A stretch of DNA of 64,000 nucleotides from Campylobacter gracilis. Its GTDB lineage: Bacteria > Campylobacterota > Campylobacteria > Campylobacterales > Campylobacteraceae. The stretch covers positions 992,001 to 1,056,000 of the forward strand of contig NZ_CP012196.1 in NCBI RefSeq assembly GCF_001190745.1, written 5' to 3'. The notes beneath the pieces were generated by a model, which did not search any database, had not been told where the DNA came from, and saw nothing but the letters and a program-made list of their open reading frames with translations. The translations under genes and the position numbers were made by a program. Positions 54,395-60,821 of this stretch are shown piece by piece; positions within the stretch are counted from its first letter, which is position 1; every line of letters begins with the position of its first letter.

Positions 54395-55204
54395 CTAAAA
54401 TATGGCATAGAGCCCATCTAGTAAGAAATATTTTTTATCTGCAGCACCTTGATAAAATGGCTTGAAAGTTTCATCATAAGAACGTTCGAAAAAGCCTTGT
54501 TTACTAAGCGCAACCAGCTCTTTATTTATCAGATCAAGCAATTCAGTATTGCCTTTGCGCACTCCGATGCCTAAGAATTCCGGATTGCCTAGATTTTGGA
54601 TTGCTACTTCTAAATTGTCGTCGATAATGGAATAAGCTAGCACGATGAGATTATCGTTAACGTAAGCATCAGCTTTGCCTTGTTTAAGCATATCGTAGCA
54701 TTCGGTAGTAATGGAGCAATGGATTAGATTGTGAATTTTATTTTTATACAAAAAATTTTCTGCCGTAGTACCGTTACCCTCTACTAAGACTTTTTTGTTT
54801 GAAAGATCGTCTATGCTTTTGATGCCGTCGCTTTTACGTGTCAAAACTCCCAAGCTCATCGAAAAATATGGATAAGAAAAGTCGATTTGCCTTTTTCTAT
54901 CTTGCGTTATCGTGATGGTCGCGACTGCAAGATCTACCTTATCGTTTTGTAATGCAGAGATCCTATCGCTGGCGTTTAAAGGGACGAACTCGACTCTACC
55001 GCGCTTATCACCGAATATGCTCTTAGCTATAGCGTCTGCAAGGTTGATTTCAAAGCCTTCGAAATTACCACTTTTTTCATCACTAAAAGGCGGCCTACCA
55101 TCACGAACACCGATTTTAACGACTCCGGCAGATCTGATCTGCTCCAAACTGCCCGCAAAAACACCGCTGCAAAGCGTAAAAATAATGCAAAAAAGTAGCT
55201 TCAT
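54395..55204 (-). CDS. Periplasmic solute-binding protein, paralogue 1
   Basis: 269 residues. Signal peptide ending V-F-A-G. G-V-V-K-I-G-V-R-D-G-R-P-P-F-S, F-E-G-F-E-I-N-L-A-D-A-I-A and D-L-A-V-A-T-I-T-I-T-Q-D-R-K match family 3. First gene of the tandem in transcription order, with an AAAAGGATAG ribosome site. All three end in K-K/R-Y-F-L-L-D-G-I/L-Y, showing descent by duplication. A shared ABC permease must be elsewhere. Confidence 0.9.
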   Translation of the reverse strand: MKLLFCIIFTLCSGVFAGSLEQIRSAGVVKIGVRDGRPPFSDEKSGNFEGFEINLADAIAKSIFGDKRGRVEFVPLNASDRISALQNDKVDLAVATITITQDRKRQIDFSYPYFSMSLGVLTRKSDGIKSIDDLSNKKVLVEGNGTTAENFLYKNKIHNLIHCSITTECYDMLKQGKADAYVNDNLIVLAYSIIDDNLEVAIQNLGNPEFLGIGVRKGNTELLDLINKELVALSKQGFFERSYDETFKPFYQGAADKKYFLLDGLYAIF

Positions 55205-55617
55205 AAACTATCCTTTTCTTAAATTTTAATATTATCTCTTAGATATTGCGTGATTTTACCCTAAAATAGTTAAACATAACTTCAATTACATAATACGGAT
55301 TGCTAAATCGGTAGTAAGCGAACGAGATTTATAATTTAAGAAGCGATAGATAAAATTTTATGAAGTGAAATTTGGCCGTAGCGAAATGTCGCGCAGGAAA
55401 GTATAGACTTTAATTAAAATTTATCTATCGTAATTTACGGCGCAGTTTTGCAGTATCGGCATAGAATTTTAATATTGGAATTCATCCATCGTGCCGCTTG
55501 CTTTTCGAGCCGTAATTTTACGTCTTGCCTACGTGCCGCATATTTCGCAATAAAATTTTAAAATTTGCTTGGATCGTAATGCTTTTTTGCGTTATAGAAT
55601 TTTGCGGTATTTTAAAA
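55205..55617. other. Intergenic region, promoter area of the binding-protein tandem
   Basis: 413 bases between the divergently oriented-start side of the binding-protein tandem and the stop of a minus-strand membrane protein. AT-rich; GATAAT (minus strand, about 55228-55233) is the best -10. No gene or tRNA seen. Confidence 0.5.
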
Positions 55618-56121
55618 CTATTTTTCGCCGACTTCTACGATTTTGCTTAGCACGTATTGTTCTAGCTCGCGTCTAGGCACGTCATTTTTGAGCGCTTCGT
55701 TGTAGATATTTTCGACTATGCGGCTGTATTTTTCGTAAGGAAAGTAGAGGAAATGGTTCGCCCAAGCTCGTTTGATGAGCTCGTGGGTTAGCTTTTTTCT
55801 AGCCCACGCTTTAAAGCAATCAAATCCGATAAAAACCGCCGACGTCGCTATGATCGTAAATAAAATGGAGAAGTGAAAGTCGATCTTTTCAAACATCGCG
55901 TGTGTCAGCGTTATCAAAAACATTACGCAGACAAATGCGAAGCAGGCGAAGATCACGTAGGATTTGCCGTATTTAAATTTAAAATTTAGCTTCGAAGGAT
56001 CGACGAGCATTCCGTCGTTAAACTCGGCGTTGGCTTCGAGCAGATCACGGAAAAGCACGGGTTTATGCGACACATGAAACATAATTTCTAAAAGCCTATC
56101 TTTAAAATTTGATTTATCCAT
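55618..56121 (-). CDS. Hypothetical two-helix membrane protein
   Basis: 167 residues, not recognised. Two adjacent membrane helices (about 51-70, V-I-F-A-C-F-A-F-V-C-V-M-F-L-I, and 80-100, I-L-F-T-I-I-A-T-S-A-V-F-I-G) separated by a short loop, with charged cytoplasmic ends. The C-terminal 65 residues are helical and basic/aromatic. Divergent from the aminotransferase gene with 83 bases between them. Confidence 0.6.
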   Translation of the reverse strand: MDKSNFKDRLLEIMFHVSHKPVLFRDLLEANAEFNDGMLVDPSKLNFKFKYGKSYVIFACFAFVCVMFLITLTHAMFEKIDFHFSILFTIIATSAVFIGFDCFKAWARKKLTHELIKRAWANHFLYFPYEKYSRIVENIYNEALKNDVPRRELEQYVLSKIVEVGEK

Positions 56122-56204
56122 CGGAGTTCCTTCGATTTTTGCGGCATTATATCTTAAATTAAATTGTTATAAGATAAAATGATGCGAAATTTCAAGGAGC
56201 GATT

Positions 56205-57083
56205 ATGTTTGAAATCAGCGGAATGAGCGGCGACGAGATAGTTTATATTAACGGCAAGTTTTGCAAGGCCAAAGAAGCCGCGATAAGCCCTTTTGATCGC
56301 GGTTTTGTGCTCGGAGACGGCATCTATGAAGTAGCGCCCGTGGTAAATTCTAAAATTTGCGACAGAGCGGATTTTTGGGAGCGCTTTGAGCGCAGCGCCG
56401 CGCAGATCGAGCTAAAAATTCCATATTCTCGCGAAAAATATGAGGAAATTTTATATGAGCTCATCGCGCGTAACGGCGTGAGCGAGGGCGCTTTCTATAC
56501 TCAGATCACAAGAGGCGCGGCGATGCGCGATTTTGACTACGTCCGTGGCATAGAGCCTAGCGTCTTTGCCTTTGTGTATCATACGCAAATTTTTGATAAT
56601 CCGCTCGCAAAAGAGGGGATTGAGATCGTAAGCTTGCCCGAGATCCGCTGGCATAGGCGCGATATAAAATCGATCTCGCTTCTTGCACAGTGCATCTTAA
56701 AGCACGAGGCCCACAAGGCGGGCGCTTATGAGTGCTTTTTGATCGAGGATGGGCTAGTTACCGAGTGTTCGAGCTCCAGCGCGTTTATCATCAAAGATGA
56801 CGTCCTTATCACGCGGCCGCTTTCAAACGACATACTGCCCGGCATCCGCCGCAAGGTGATCTTAGGCCTTGCCGAGCAGGCGGGGCTTAGCGTGCAGCAG
56901 CGAGCGTTTGGAATGAGCGAGGTTTATGAAGCCGATGAGGCCTTTATCAGTGCGGCGACGCTGATGGTGCTGCCGATCGTAAAAGCAGACGGTAGAGCGA
57001 TCGGCGGCGGCACAGTCGGCAAATACGTACCGCGCCTGCGCGAGATGTATGCCGCGCGACTAAGAGCCGAAGCGGGACTGTAA
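56205..57083 (+). CDS. dat: Class IV PLP aminotransferase, D-amino-acid type
   Basis: 292 residues, AAGGAG site. Fold type IV: F-D-R-G-F-V-L-G-D-G-I-Y-E-V near 33, and the PLP lysine region R-R-D-I-K-S-I-S-L-L-A-Q near 153, which matches D-amino-acid transaminase (C-D-I-K-S-L-N-L-L) better than BCAT. V-T-E-C-S-S-S-S-A-F near 192 and I-S-A-A-T-L-M-V-L-P-I near 255 complete the site. It would make D-Ala/D-Glu for peptidoglycan; branched-chain or 4-amino-4-deoxychorismate activity cannot be excluded. Confidence 0.88.
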   Translation: MFEISGMSGDEIVYINGKFCKAKEAAISPFDRGFVLGDGIYEVAPVVNSKICDRADFWERFERSAAQIELKIPYSREKYEEILYELIARNGVSEGAFYTQITRGAAMRDFDYVRGIEPSVFAFVYHTQIFDNPLAKEGIEIVSLPEIRWHRRDIKSISLLAQCILKHEAHKAGAYECFLIEDGLVTECSSSSAFIIKDDVLITRPLSNDILPGIRRKVILGLAEQAGLSVQQRAFGMSEVYEADEAFISAATLMVLPIVKADGRAIGGGTVGKYVPRLREMYAARLRAEAGL

Positions 57084-57150
57084 TAGGGCGGTCAAAGTTA
57101 ATCTAAAAATTGTAATATTATTGGTAATACTTTCTAGCAAAGGAAATTTA

Positions 57151-57228
57151 AATGGGATTATCAAAGCTCAAGGAAATAAAAAAGATTAAAGGAGTAGAAG
57201 ATGCTTGGCACCAAAATAGTAATGGATG
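57151..57228 (+). CDS. Small ORF upstream of the 105-residue gene
   Basis: ATG 57151 with an AAAGG site gives 25 residues (M-G-L-S-K-L-K-E-I-K-K-I-K-G-V ... N-S-N-G). It overlaps the next start by 28 bases in another frame. A leader peptide, a fragment, or chance; the good ribosome site is the only support. Confidence 0.3.
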
Positions 57229-57518
57229 AGGCTAAAATTATACGCGAAGGTAGGTGTGATCTAGCTAGAGTGTATCAAATAATCGATAAATTTGCGCAGG
57301 AGTGTAACCTAGTAAAAAAAGATAAATTTACCTATCTTTGCAAGGAAGACGACGAGCAGGATCTTCCTCATTTAGGTAAATTTACTCATGCTTTTTTACT
57401 GAATCAAAAATTCTTTCGTGATAATGTGAAAGAATGGAAATGGCTTGATGGTGAAGATGGTGAGAAAAATCTTATAGATCGTATACAGGAATTTGAACGC
57501 GAAGGATATTTTAAATGA
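57201..57518 (+). CDS. Hypothetical protein, candidate antitoxin of a vapD remnant
   Basis: 105 residues, unrecognised, with an AAAGGAG site. Soluble, charged and aromatic (N-V-K-E-W-K-W-L-D-G-E-D-G-E). Its stop overlaps the next ATG by 4 bases (ATGA), and that next frame begins R-K-A-I-N-F-D-L, the start typical of Campylobacter VapD-type ribonucleases. An upstream, overlapping partner is where a VapX-like antitoxin gene would be. Role is inferred from position only. Confidence 0.5.
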   Translation: MLGTKIVMDEAKIIREGRCDLARVYQIIDKFAQECNLVKKDKFTYLCKEDDEQDLPHLGKFTHAFLLNQKFFRDNVKEWKWLDGEDGEKNLIDRIQEFEREGYFK

Positions 57519-57622
57519 GCGTTCGCGTCCGTAAAGCCATAAATTTTGATCTTGCTATCAAAGAGGCAAAAATTCAAAGGCTCATCATAGGGCGAGTGCG
57601 GAAAAAGCCGTCTAGGCGTTAG
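57515..57622 (+). pseudogene. VapD-like toxin remnant
   Basis: ATG 57515 gives 35 residues. The first 13 (M-S-V-R-V-R-K-A-I-N-F-D-L) look like the beginning of Campylobacter VapD (Cas2-like fold endoribonuclease, about 95 residues); the next 22 do not continue the family and a stop follows. A truncation or internal deletion is the simplest reading. Confidence 0.5.
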
Positions 57623-57926
57623 GCGACGCAAAGGCTAAAAAGAATTTTAGATATTTTCTAAGGAGAGGCGATGAAAAAGCTAACGACGAATTTATCTATG
57701 ATAAGCATATCGATAAAGCAATCACAAGCCGTCAAAAAAAATACTTGAGGACTTAAACGAAGCTTTAAATTTAGGAGCGAGTATAGTCGAAACCAGCGAG
57801 GTATCTGATGATGAAACTAAAAGCAAAGTAAAAAATGCTAAAAAATTTATCGGCATGGCGGATCATATTACCGCAGCAGATGAGGAAATCAAAGAAGTCA
57901 TAGCCTTGACTAGATTAAGAATCTAA
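57550..57926 (+). pseudogene. Broken ORF with frameshift at an A8 run
   Basis: One frame reads without long gaps from about 57550 (one TAG at about 57613) through A-L-G-D-A-K-A-K-K-N-F, D-E-K-A-N-D-E-F-I-Y-D-K, to the A8 run at 57734-57741; moving one frame there continues as I-L-E-D-L-N-E-A-L-N-L-G, then K-K-F-I-G-M-A-D-H-I-T-A-A-D-E-E, ending at TAA 57924-57926. The helical, charged composition is protein-like across the junction. Family not recognised. No intact start. Confidence 0.45.
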
Positions 57927-57940
57927 AATAAAGGTGTATT

Positions 57941-58216
57941 ATGCAGACACAAGAATTTGTAAAATTCGAGCTCAATATACCAAAAGAGCGTCAGGATCTA
58001 ATAGATGTAGCTAAGTTGTTGTTTGAAAAAGTTAAGGATTTTAAAAGGTTAGATAATATAAATGTTACAAACAATAATGAGGAAGTGCTAAGTGATGATA
58101 TAGAAAATAATGAAAGAATCAAAGAATTTAAACAGCTTTTTAGCGGTTTTGCCGTAAAGGAAATACCAAAGAAAGAGGATTTAGACTATATTAGGATAAA
58201 AAGATGCGTCAAATAA
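57941..58216 (+). CDS. Hypothetical small protein in the TA island
   Basis: 91 residues with an AAAGG-type site. Soluble, acidic, Asn-rich centre; helical ends (L-I-D-V-A-K-L-L-F-E-K-V-K-D-F). The ending D-Y-I-R-I-K-R-C-V-K is basic. Could be an antitoxin-like DNA or partner binder, but no family is recognised. Confidence 0.5.
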   Translation: MQTQEFVKFELNIPKERQDLIDVAKLLFEKVKDFKRLDNINVTNNNEEVLSDDIENNERIKEFKQLFSGFAVKEIPKKEDLDYIRIKRCVK

Positions 58217-58252
58217 AAGCGCCCTAACGCCTGATGAGTAAAGGAGATAAGC

Positions 58253-58585
58253 ATGCAATTAAACAAATATGAGCAAATCACGATAGCAAAAAATATTCTA
58301 AAGACTTGCTATTGGGGCAATACGAATTATACGCCCGAGTATATAGTAGAAAATATTCATAATAAATTTTTTGCTAGAAAAATTTTCTCCGCGATTTTGG
58401 AAAATTCTAAATTTATGACGATGGATTTAGCCATTATGGATGAACGCTTTGTGGTGGAATTTTTAAAAGATTGGCAAAATAAGCCTATAAATTTTAATAA
58501 AGAAAGAACGAGATTGAGGCTGGATGCTTTAATAAACGCCTATATCGACAGCTCGTATCAGCTAAGGGATATGAGATGGAACTAA
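58253..58585 (+). CDS. Hypothetical protein, candidate antitoxin of the AbiEii gene
   Basis: 110 residues, strong AAAGGAG site. All-helical (Y-E-Q-I-T-I-A-K-N-I-L, F-V-V-E-F-L-K-D-W) without the winged-helix AbiEi/DUF6088 pattern. It overlaps the nucleotidyltransferase gene by 10 bases and is the first gene of a three-gene unit, the usual place of an antitoxin. Assignment is by position. Confidence 0.6.
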   Translation: MQLNKYEQITIAKNILKTCYWGNTNYTPEYIVENIHNKFFARKIFSAILENSKFMTMDLAIMDERFVVEFLKDWQNKPINFNKERTRLRLDALINAYIDSSYQLRDMRWN

Positions 58586-59277
58586 AAAAATACTACGATA
58601 AGCTATACCTAGCGCAAGATAAAATTTTAAATTTGCTCGCCAAAAGCTCTTGTTATCTTTATCTGACGGGCGGAACGGCACTTCATAGATTTGTTTTAGA
58701 TGGCACTAGATATTCGGACGATATAGATCTATTTACCGGTGCTAAAGATGTATCCGCTAAAGACGAAATGGTTAAGCTTGTAAGATTTTTAAAACAAAGT
58801 GGCGTCGTATTCGACATTGCGGTAGATTCTTCAAATTTTAAGCGTCTAATCGTCAAGGATGCGGGCGTAGATTTAAAGATCGATATAGTTTATGACGTTA
58901 CGGAACATATAGGGGATTTTGACCGCAAACACGGCTTTTTGGTGGATAATATCGAAAACATTTTAGTAAATAAATACGATTTTGCATTATCAAGGGAGCA
59001 GAGCAGAGATATTTTTGATATATACACAATTATAAAAAATAGTGATGTGGATCTGCTAAAGAGTATGAAAAATTTAAGCAAAAAGAGCGCGAGCGAGCCG
59101 GAGACGATATGTGCTAGGATCAAAAGCTTTCCCAAAGAGATGATAGAGGCAAAGGACATAAGAGCTAAAAGCGATGCAGTTTTGCAAGACTTTATGGATA
59201 ATTATAAAGCGACTTTTGATAAATTTTTTAACTTGCGAAAAGCGCTAAACTTCGCGTTTAAAGGACAGGGGCTATGA
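58576..59277 (+). CDS. AbiEii/AbiGii-family nucleotidyltransferase toxin
   Basis: 233 residues. DNA-polymerase-beta-like nucleotidyltransferase of the AbiEii (DUF1814) family: L-T-G-G-T-A-L-H-R-F near 30-39 and S-D-D-I-D-L-F near 48-54 form the GSx...DxD metal site; D-L-K-I-D-I-V-Y-D near 97-105 supplies the third Asp. Relatives add nucleotides to tRNA acceptor ends and stop growth on phage infection. It overlaps both neighbours (10 and 4 bases). AT-rich codons relative to the housekeeping genes. Confidence 0.9.
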   Translation: MELKKYYDKLYLAQDKILNLLAKSSCYLYLTGGTALHRFVLDGTRYSDDIDLFTGAKDVSAKDEMVKLVRFLKQSGVVFDIAVDSSNFKRLIVKDAGVDLKIDIVYDVTEHIGDFDRKHGFLVDNIENILVNKYDFALSREQSRDIFDIYTIIKNSDVDLLKSMKNLSKKSASEPETICARIKSFPKEMIEAKDIRAKSDAVLQDFMDNYKATFDKFFNLRKALNFAFKGQGL

Positions 59278-59948
59278 AAAATTTATATATTTTCGCAGGC
59301 GTAAACGGTGCAGGCAAGTCGACGTTTTATATAAATCAACTAGAGAGCGATTATTTTTACGGCACTAGAATTAATTCGGACGAAATCGTTAAGGAATTTG
59401 GAGACTGGAAAAATAAAAAGGATCAAAATAGAGCCGGCAAAATAGCGCTCAAGCTTAGAGAGTCTTACCTGCGCCGGGGGATAGATTTTAATGTAGAAAC
59501 TACGCTAAGCGGCCGCGGTATAGTTAGATTTATAAGCGCTGCAAAAGCGTCCGGTTATAGGATAACGCTCTTTTATGTGGGTCTTGAAAGCGTTGATCTG
59601 TCAAAGCAAAGAGTAGCCATTAGGGCACAAAAGAACGGCCATAGCATAGAGGAAGCCATATTGGAACGTAGATATTCGCAGAGCTTCGATAACCTCGCTA
59701 AAGTGATTCCGTTTTGCGAGGAGATATATTTTTATGATAATAGCAGAGAAATTTTAAACGAGGAAGATCAGAAATTTTCGAATTTACGCCTGATAGCCAA
59801 GAAAGAAAACGGCCAGATCATAACGCTTGGCAAGGTATCGTGGCTTGAAGATGTTATAAAGAATGCGAGTGAAGACTACCCCGCCGCCAAAGAGTTTCAA
59901 AAAGAGGGTAGAGCTTATACTAATAAAAAATTTCAAGAGAAAGAATAG
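59274..59948 (+). CDS. Zeta-toxin-family kinase
   Basis: 224 residues. P-loop G-V-N-G-A-G-K-S-T near 8-16, then R-I-N-S-D-E-I-V near 32, and the substrate-site segment F-N-V-E-T-T-L-S-G-R-G near 75, the order of zeta toxins, which phosphorylate UDP-GlcNAc and block wall synthesis (some homologues phosphorylate other small molecules). No epsilon-type antitoxin is present; instead it is coupled by a 4-base overlap to the AbiEii gene. Lid arginine R-V-A-I-R-A-Q is kept, so it should be active. Confidence 0.88.
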   Translation: MKNLYIFAGVNGAGKSTFYINQLESDYFYGTRINSDEIVKEFGDWKNKKDQNRAGKIALKLRESYLRRGIDFNVETTLSGRGIVRFISAAKASGYRITLFYVGLESVDLSKQRVAIRAQKNGHSIEEAILERRYSQSFDNLAKVIPFCEEIYFYDNSREILNEEDQKFSNLRLIAKKENGQIITLGKVSWLEDVIKNASEDYPAAKEFQKEGRAYTNKKFQEKE

Positions 59949-60012
59949 AAACAGCAGCTAAAATAGAATTTGCAAAGTATTGAAAATCAGTTGGTTTTTA
60001 CGAGGAAATTTT

Positions 60013-60055
60013 AAAAAGGAAGAGAGGGCACAACCGCCACGTACCTCTTCCACGA
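60013..60055 (-). ncRNA. Candidate hairpin RNA, unit 1
   Basis: Minus strand: extended -10 TGT-TATAAT (plus 60061-60066), then the stem GGAAGAG/CTCTTCC (60045-60051 with 60018-60024), loop with GTGGCGGT and CCCTC, then TTTTT (plus A5 at 60013-60017), so the hairpin doubles as a terminator of a transcript of about 45 bases. The stem sequence differs from units 3 and 4 but still pairs, i.e. covaries. The 12-mer TTCTGATAAGAA is at 60075-60086, eight bases from the -10. Confidence 0.6.
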
Positions 60056-60162
60056 GAGCTATTATAACATTTTGTTCTGATAAGAATCTAAATTTAAAAA
60101 GCTTTATGTAGAATGCAGTTATAGATACAGCGTGCAAAATTTAAAGAGTAGAGATTGATAAT

Positions 60163-60250
60163 CCAAAAGCAAGCGCGAGCCCAGGGCACACATCTACCCA
60201 AAAAGCTTGCGCTCTGACAACTCAAGGGACTAACGCCACGAGCATTGCTA
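60163..60250 (-). ncRNA. Candidate hairpin RNA, unit 2 (longer)
   Basis: Minus strand: extended -10 TGG-TACAAT (plus 60257-60262), then CTCGTGGCGTTAGTCCCTTGAG, a diverged copy of the conserved loop with a short CTC/GAG stem, then a second hairpin GCAAGC/GCTTGC (plus 60205-60210 with 60169-60174) followed by TTTT (plus 60165-60168). About 85 bases. The 12-mer TTCTGATAAGAA at 60271-60282 is identical to that of unit 1 at the same 8-base distance from the -10. Confidence 0.55.
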
Positions 60251-60317
60251 ACTAAAATTGTACCACTCCGTTCTGATAAGAAGCTTAAAAAAGACATTAT
60301 AATTTAAATGTAATTAA

Positions 60318-60366
60318 TAAAGCGTCGAAAAGGAGGGTCATCTACCGCCACTATCCCCTTTCGACA
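60318..60366 (-). ncRNA. Candidate hairpin RNA, unit 3
   Basis: Minus strand: TGT-TATAAT (plus 60372-60377) then an 11-base stem GTCGAAAGGGG with CTCCTTTTCGAC, several pairs being G-U wobbles only when read on the minus strand, and a loop with GTGGCGGT...GACCC. On the plus strand those wobbles would be A-C mismatches, so minus is the likely transcribed strand. A diverged 12-mer (TTCTAATAGGGA, 60386-60397) sits at the same distance as in units 1 and 2. Confidence 0.6.
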
Positions 60367-60597
60367 CAGGTATTATAACATTCTATTCTAATAGGGATCT
60401 AAAGAAAATAATAGTATTTCAAAATTTGTCAGTGCAGGAATTTTATGAGTCTAAAAAACTTGATAGTAGTGAGGTGCTCTGCTTTCAAAGAAATCAAGGC
60501 AGAAATTTTAAAGAGCTTGGTATAGAAAAATTTAATAGCAATTGTTAACTCAAAAAAAGTCGTAAACTCAGGTCTATATAATTAAAAGATTCGCACT

Positions 60598-60645
60598 AGC
60601 AGGTCGAAAGGGAGGGTCTAATTGCGCCGCTGTCCCCTTTCGACA
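60598..60645 (-). ncRNA. Candidate hairpin RNA, unit 4
   Basis: Minus strand: TGT-TATAAT (plus 60651-60656) then the perfect 10-base stem GTCGAAAGGG/CCCTTTCGAC (60635-60644 with 60603-60612) and a loop with GCGGCG...GACCCTC. The 12-mer upstream is not conserved in this unit. Confidence 0.6.
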
Positions 60646-60821
60646 TCGGTATTATAACATATTTACAAAAATTTTAAATTTTAAATTCACACAAATTCTA
60701 AAATAGACTAAAATTTAAGCTTAGCTGTGCGTTGCGGCAATTCGTACTACAAATATCGTTAAATTTAAAATGCCGCAAAATTTCAAAATTCTATGCAAAA
60801 TCACAACTGCATTTGTTAAAT

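Larger units (their letters stand above)
59949..60821. other. Noncoding region with four repeated hairpin units
   Basis: 873 bases between the zeta kinase and a Pif1-like helicase. It holds four related hairpin RNA units (listed below), at about 60013-60090, 60163-60282, 60318-60397 and 60598-60660. Plus-strand TATAAT boxes at 60298-60303 and 60577-60582 lie exactly 26 bases before the stems of units 3 and 4. Between units 3 and 4 a short frame (about 60435-60548) looks like a protein fragment but lacks a good start. Confidence 0.7.

Noticed and set aside
60094-60297. 67-residue minus-strand ORF across hairpin unit 2
   Set aside because: It runs through the promoter and both hairpins of the RNA unit; composition is not protein-like. 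A type I toxin was considered, but nothing supports translation.
59949-60821. CRISPR array
   Set aside because: The four units are about 90 bases, unequally spaced (60-280 bases), contain promoters and covarying stems, and no cas gene is near.
59949-60821. Type III toxin-antitoxin RNA repeats
   Set aside because: Units have separate promoters and are not a head-to-tail array of 35-45 base repeats; no ToxN/CptN/TenpN-like protein is adjacent.
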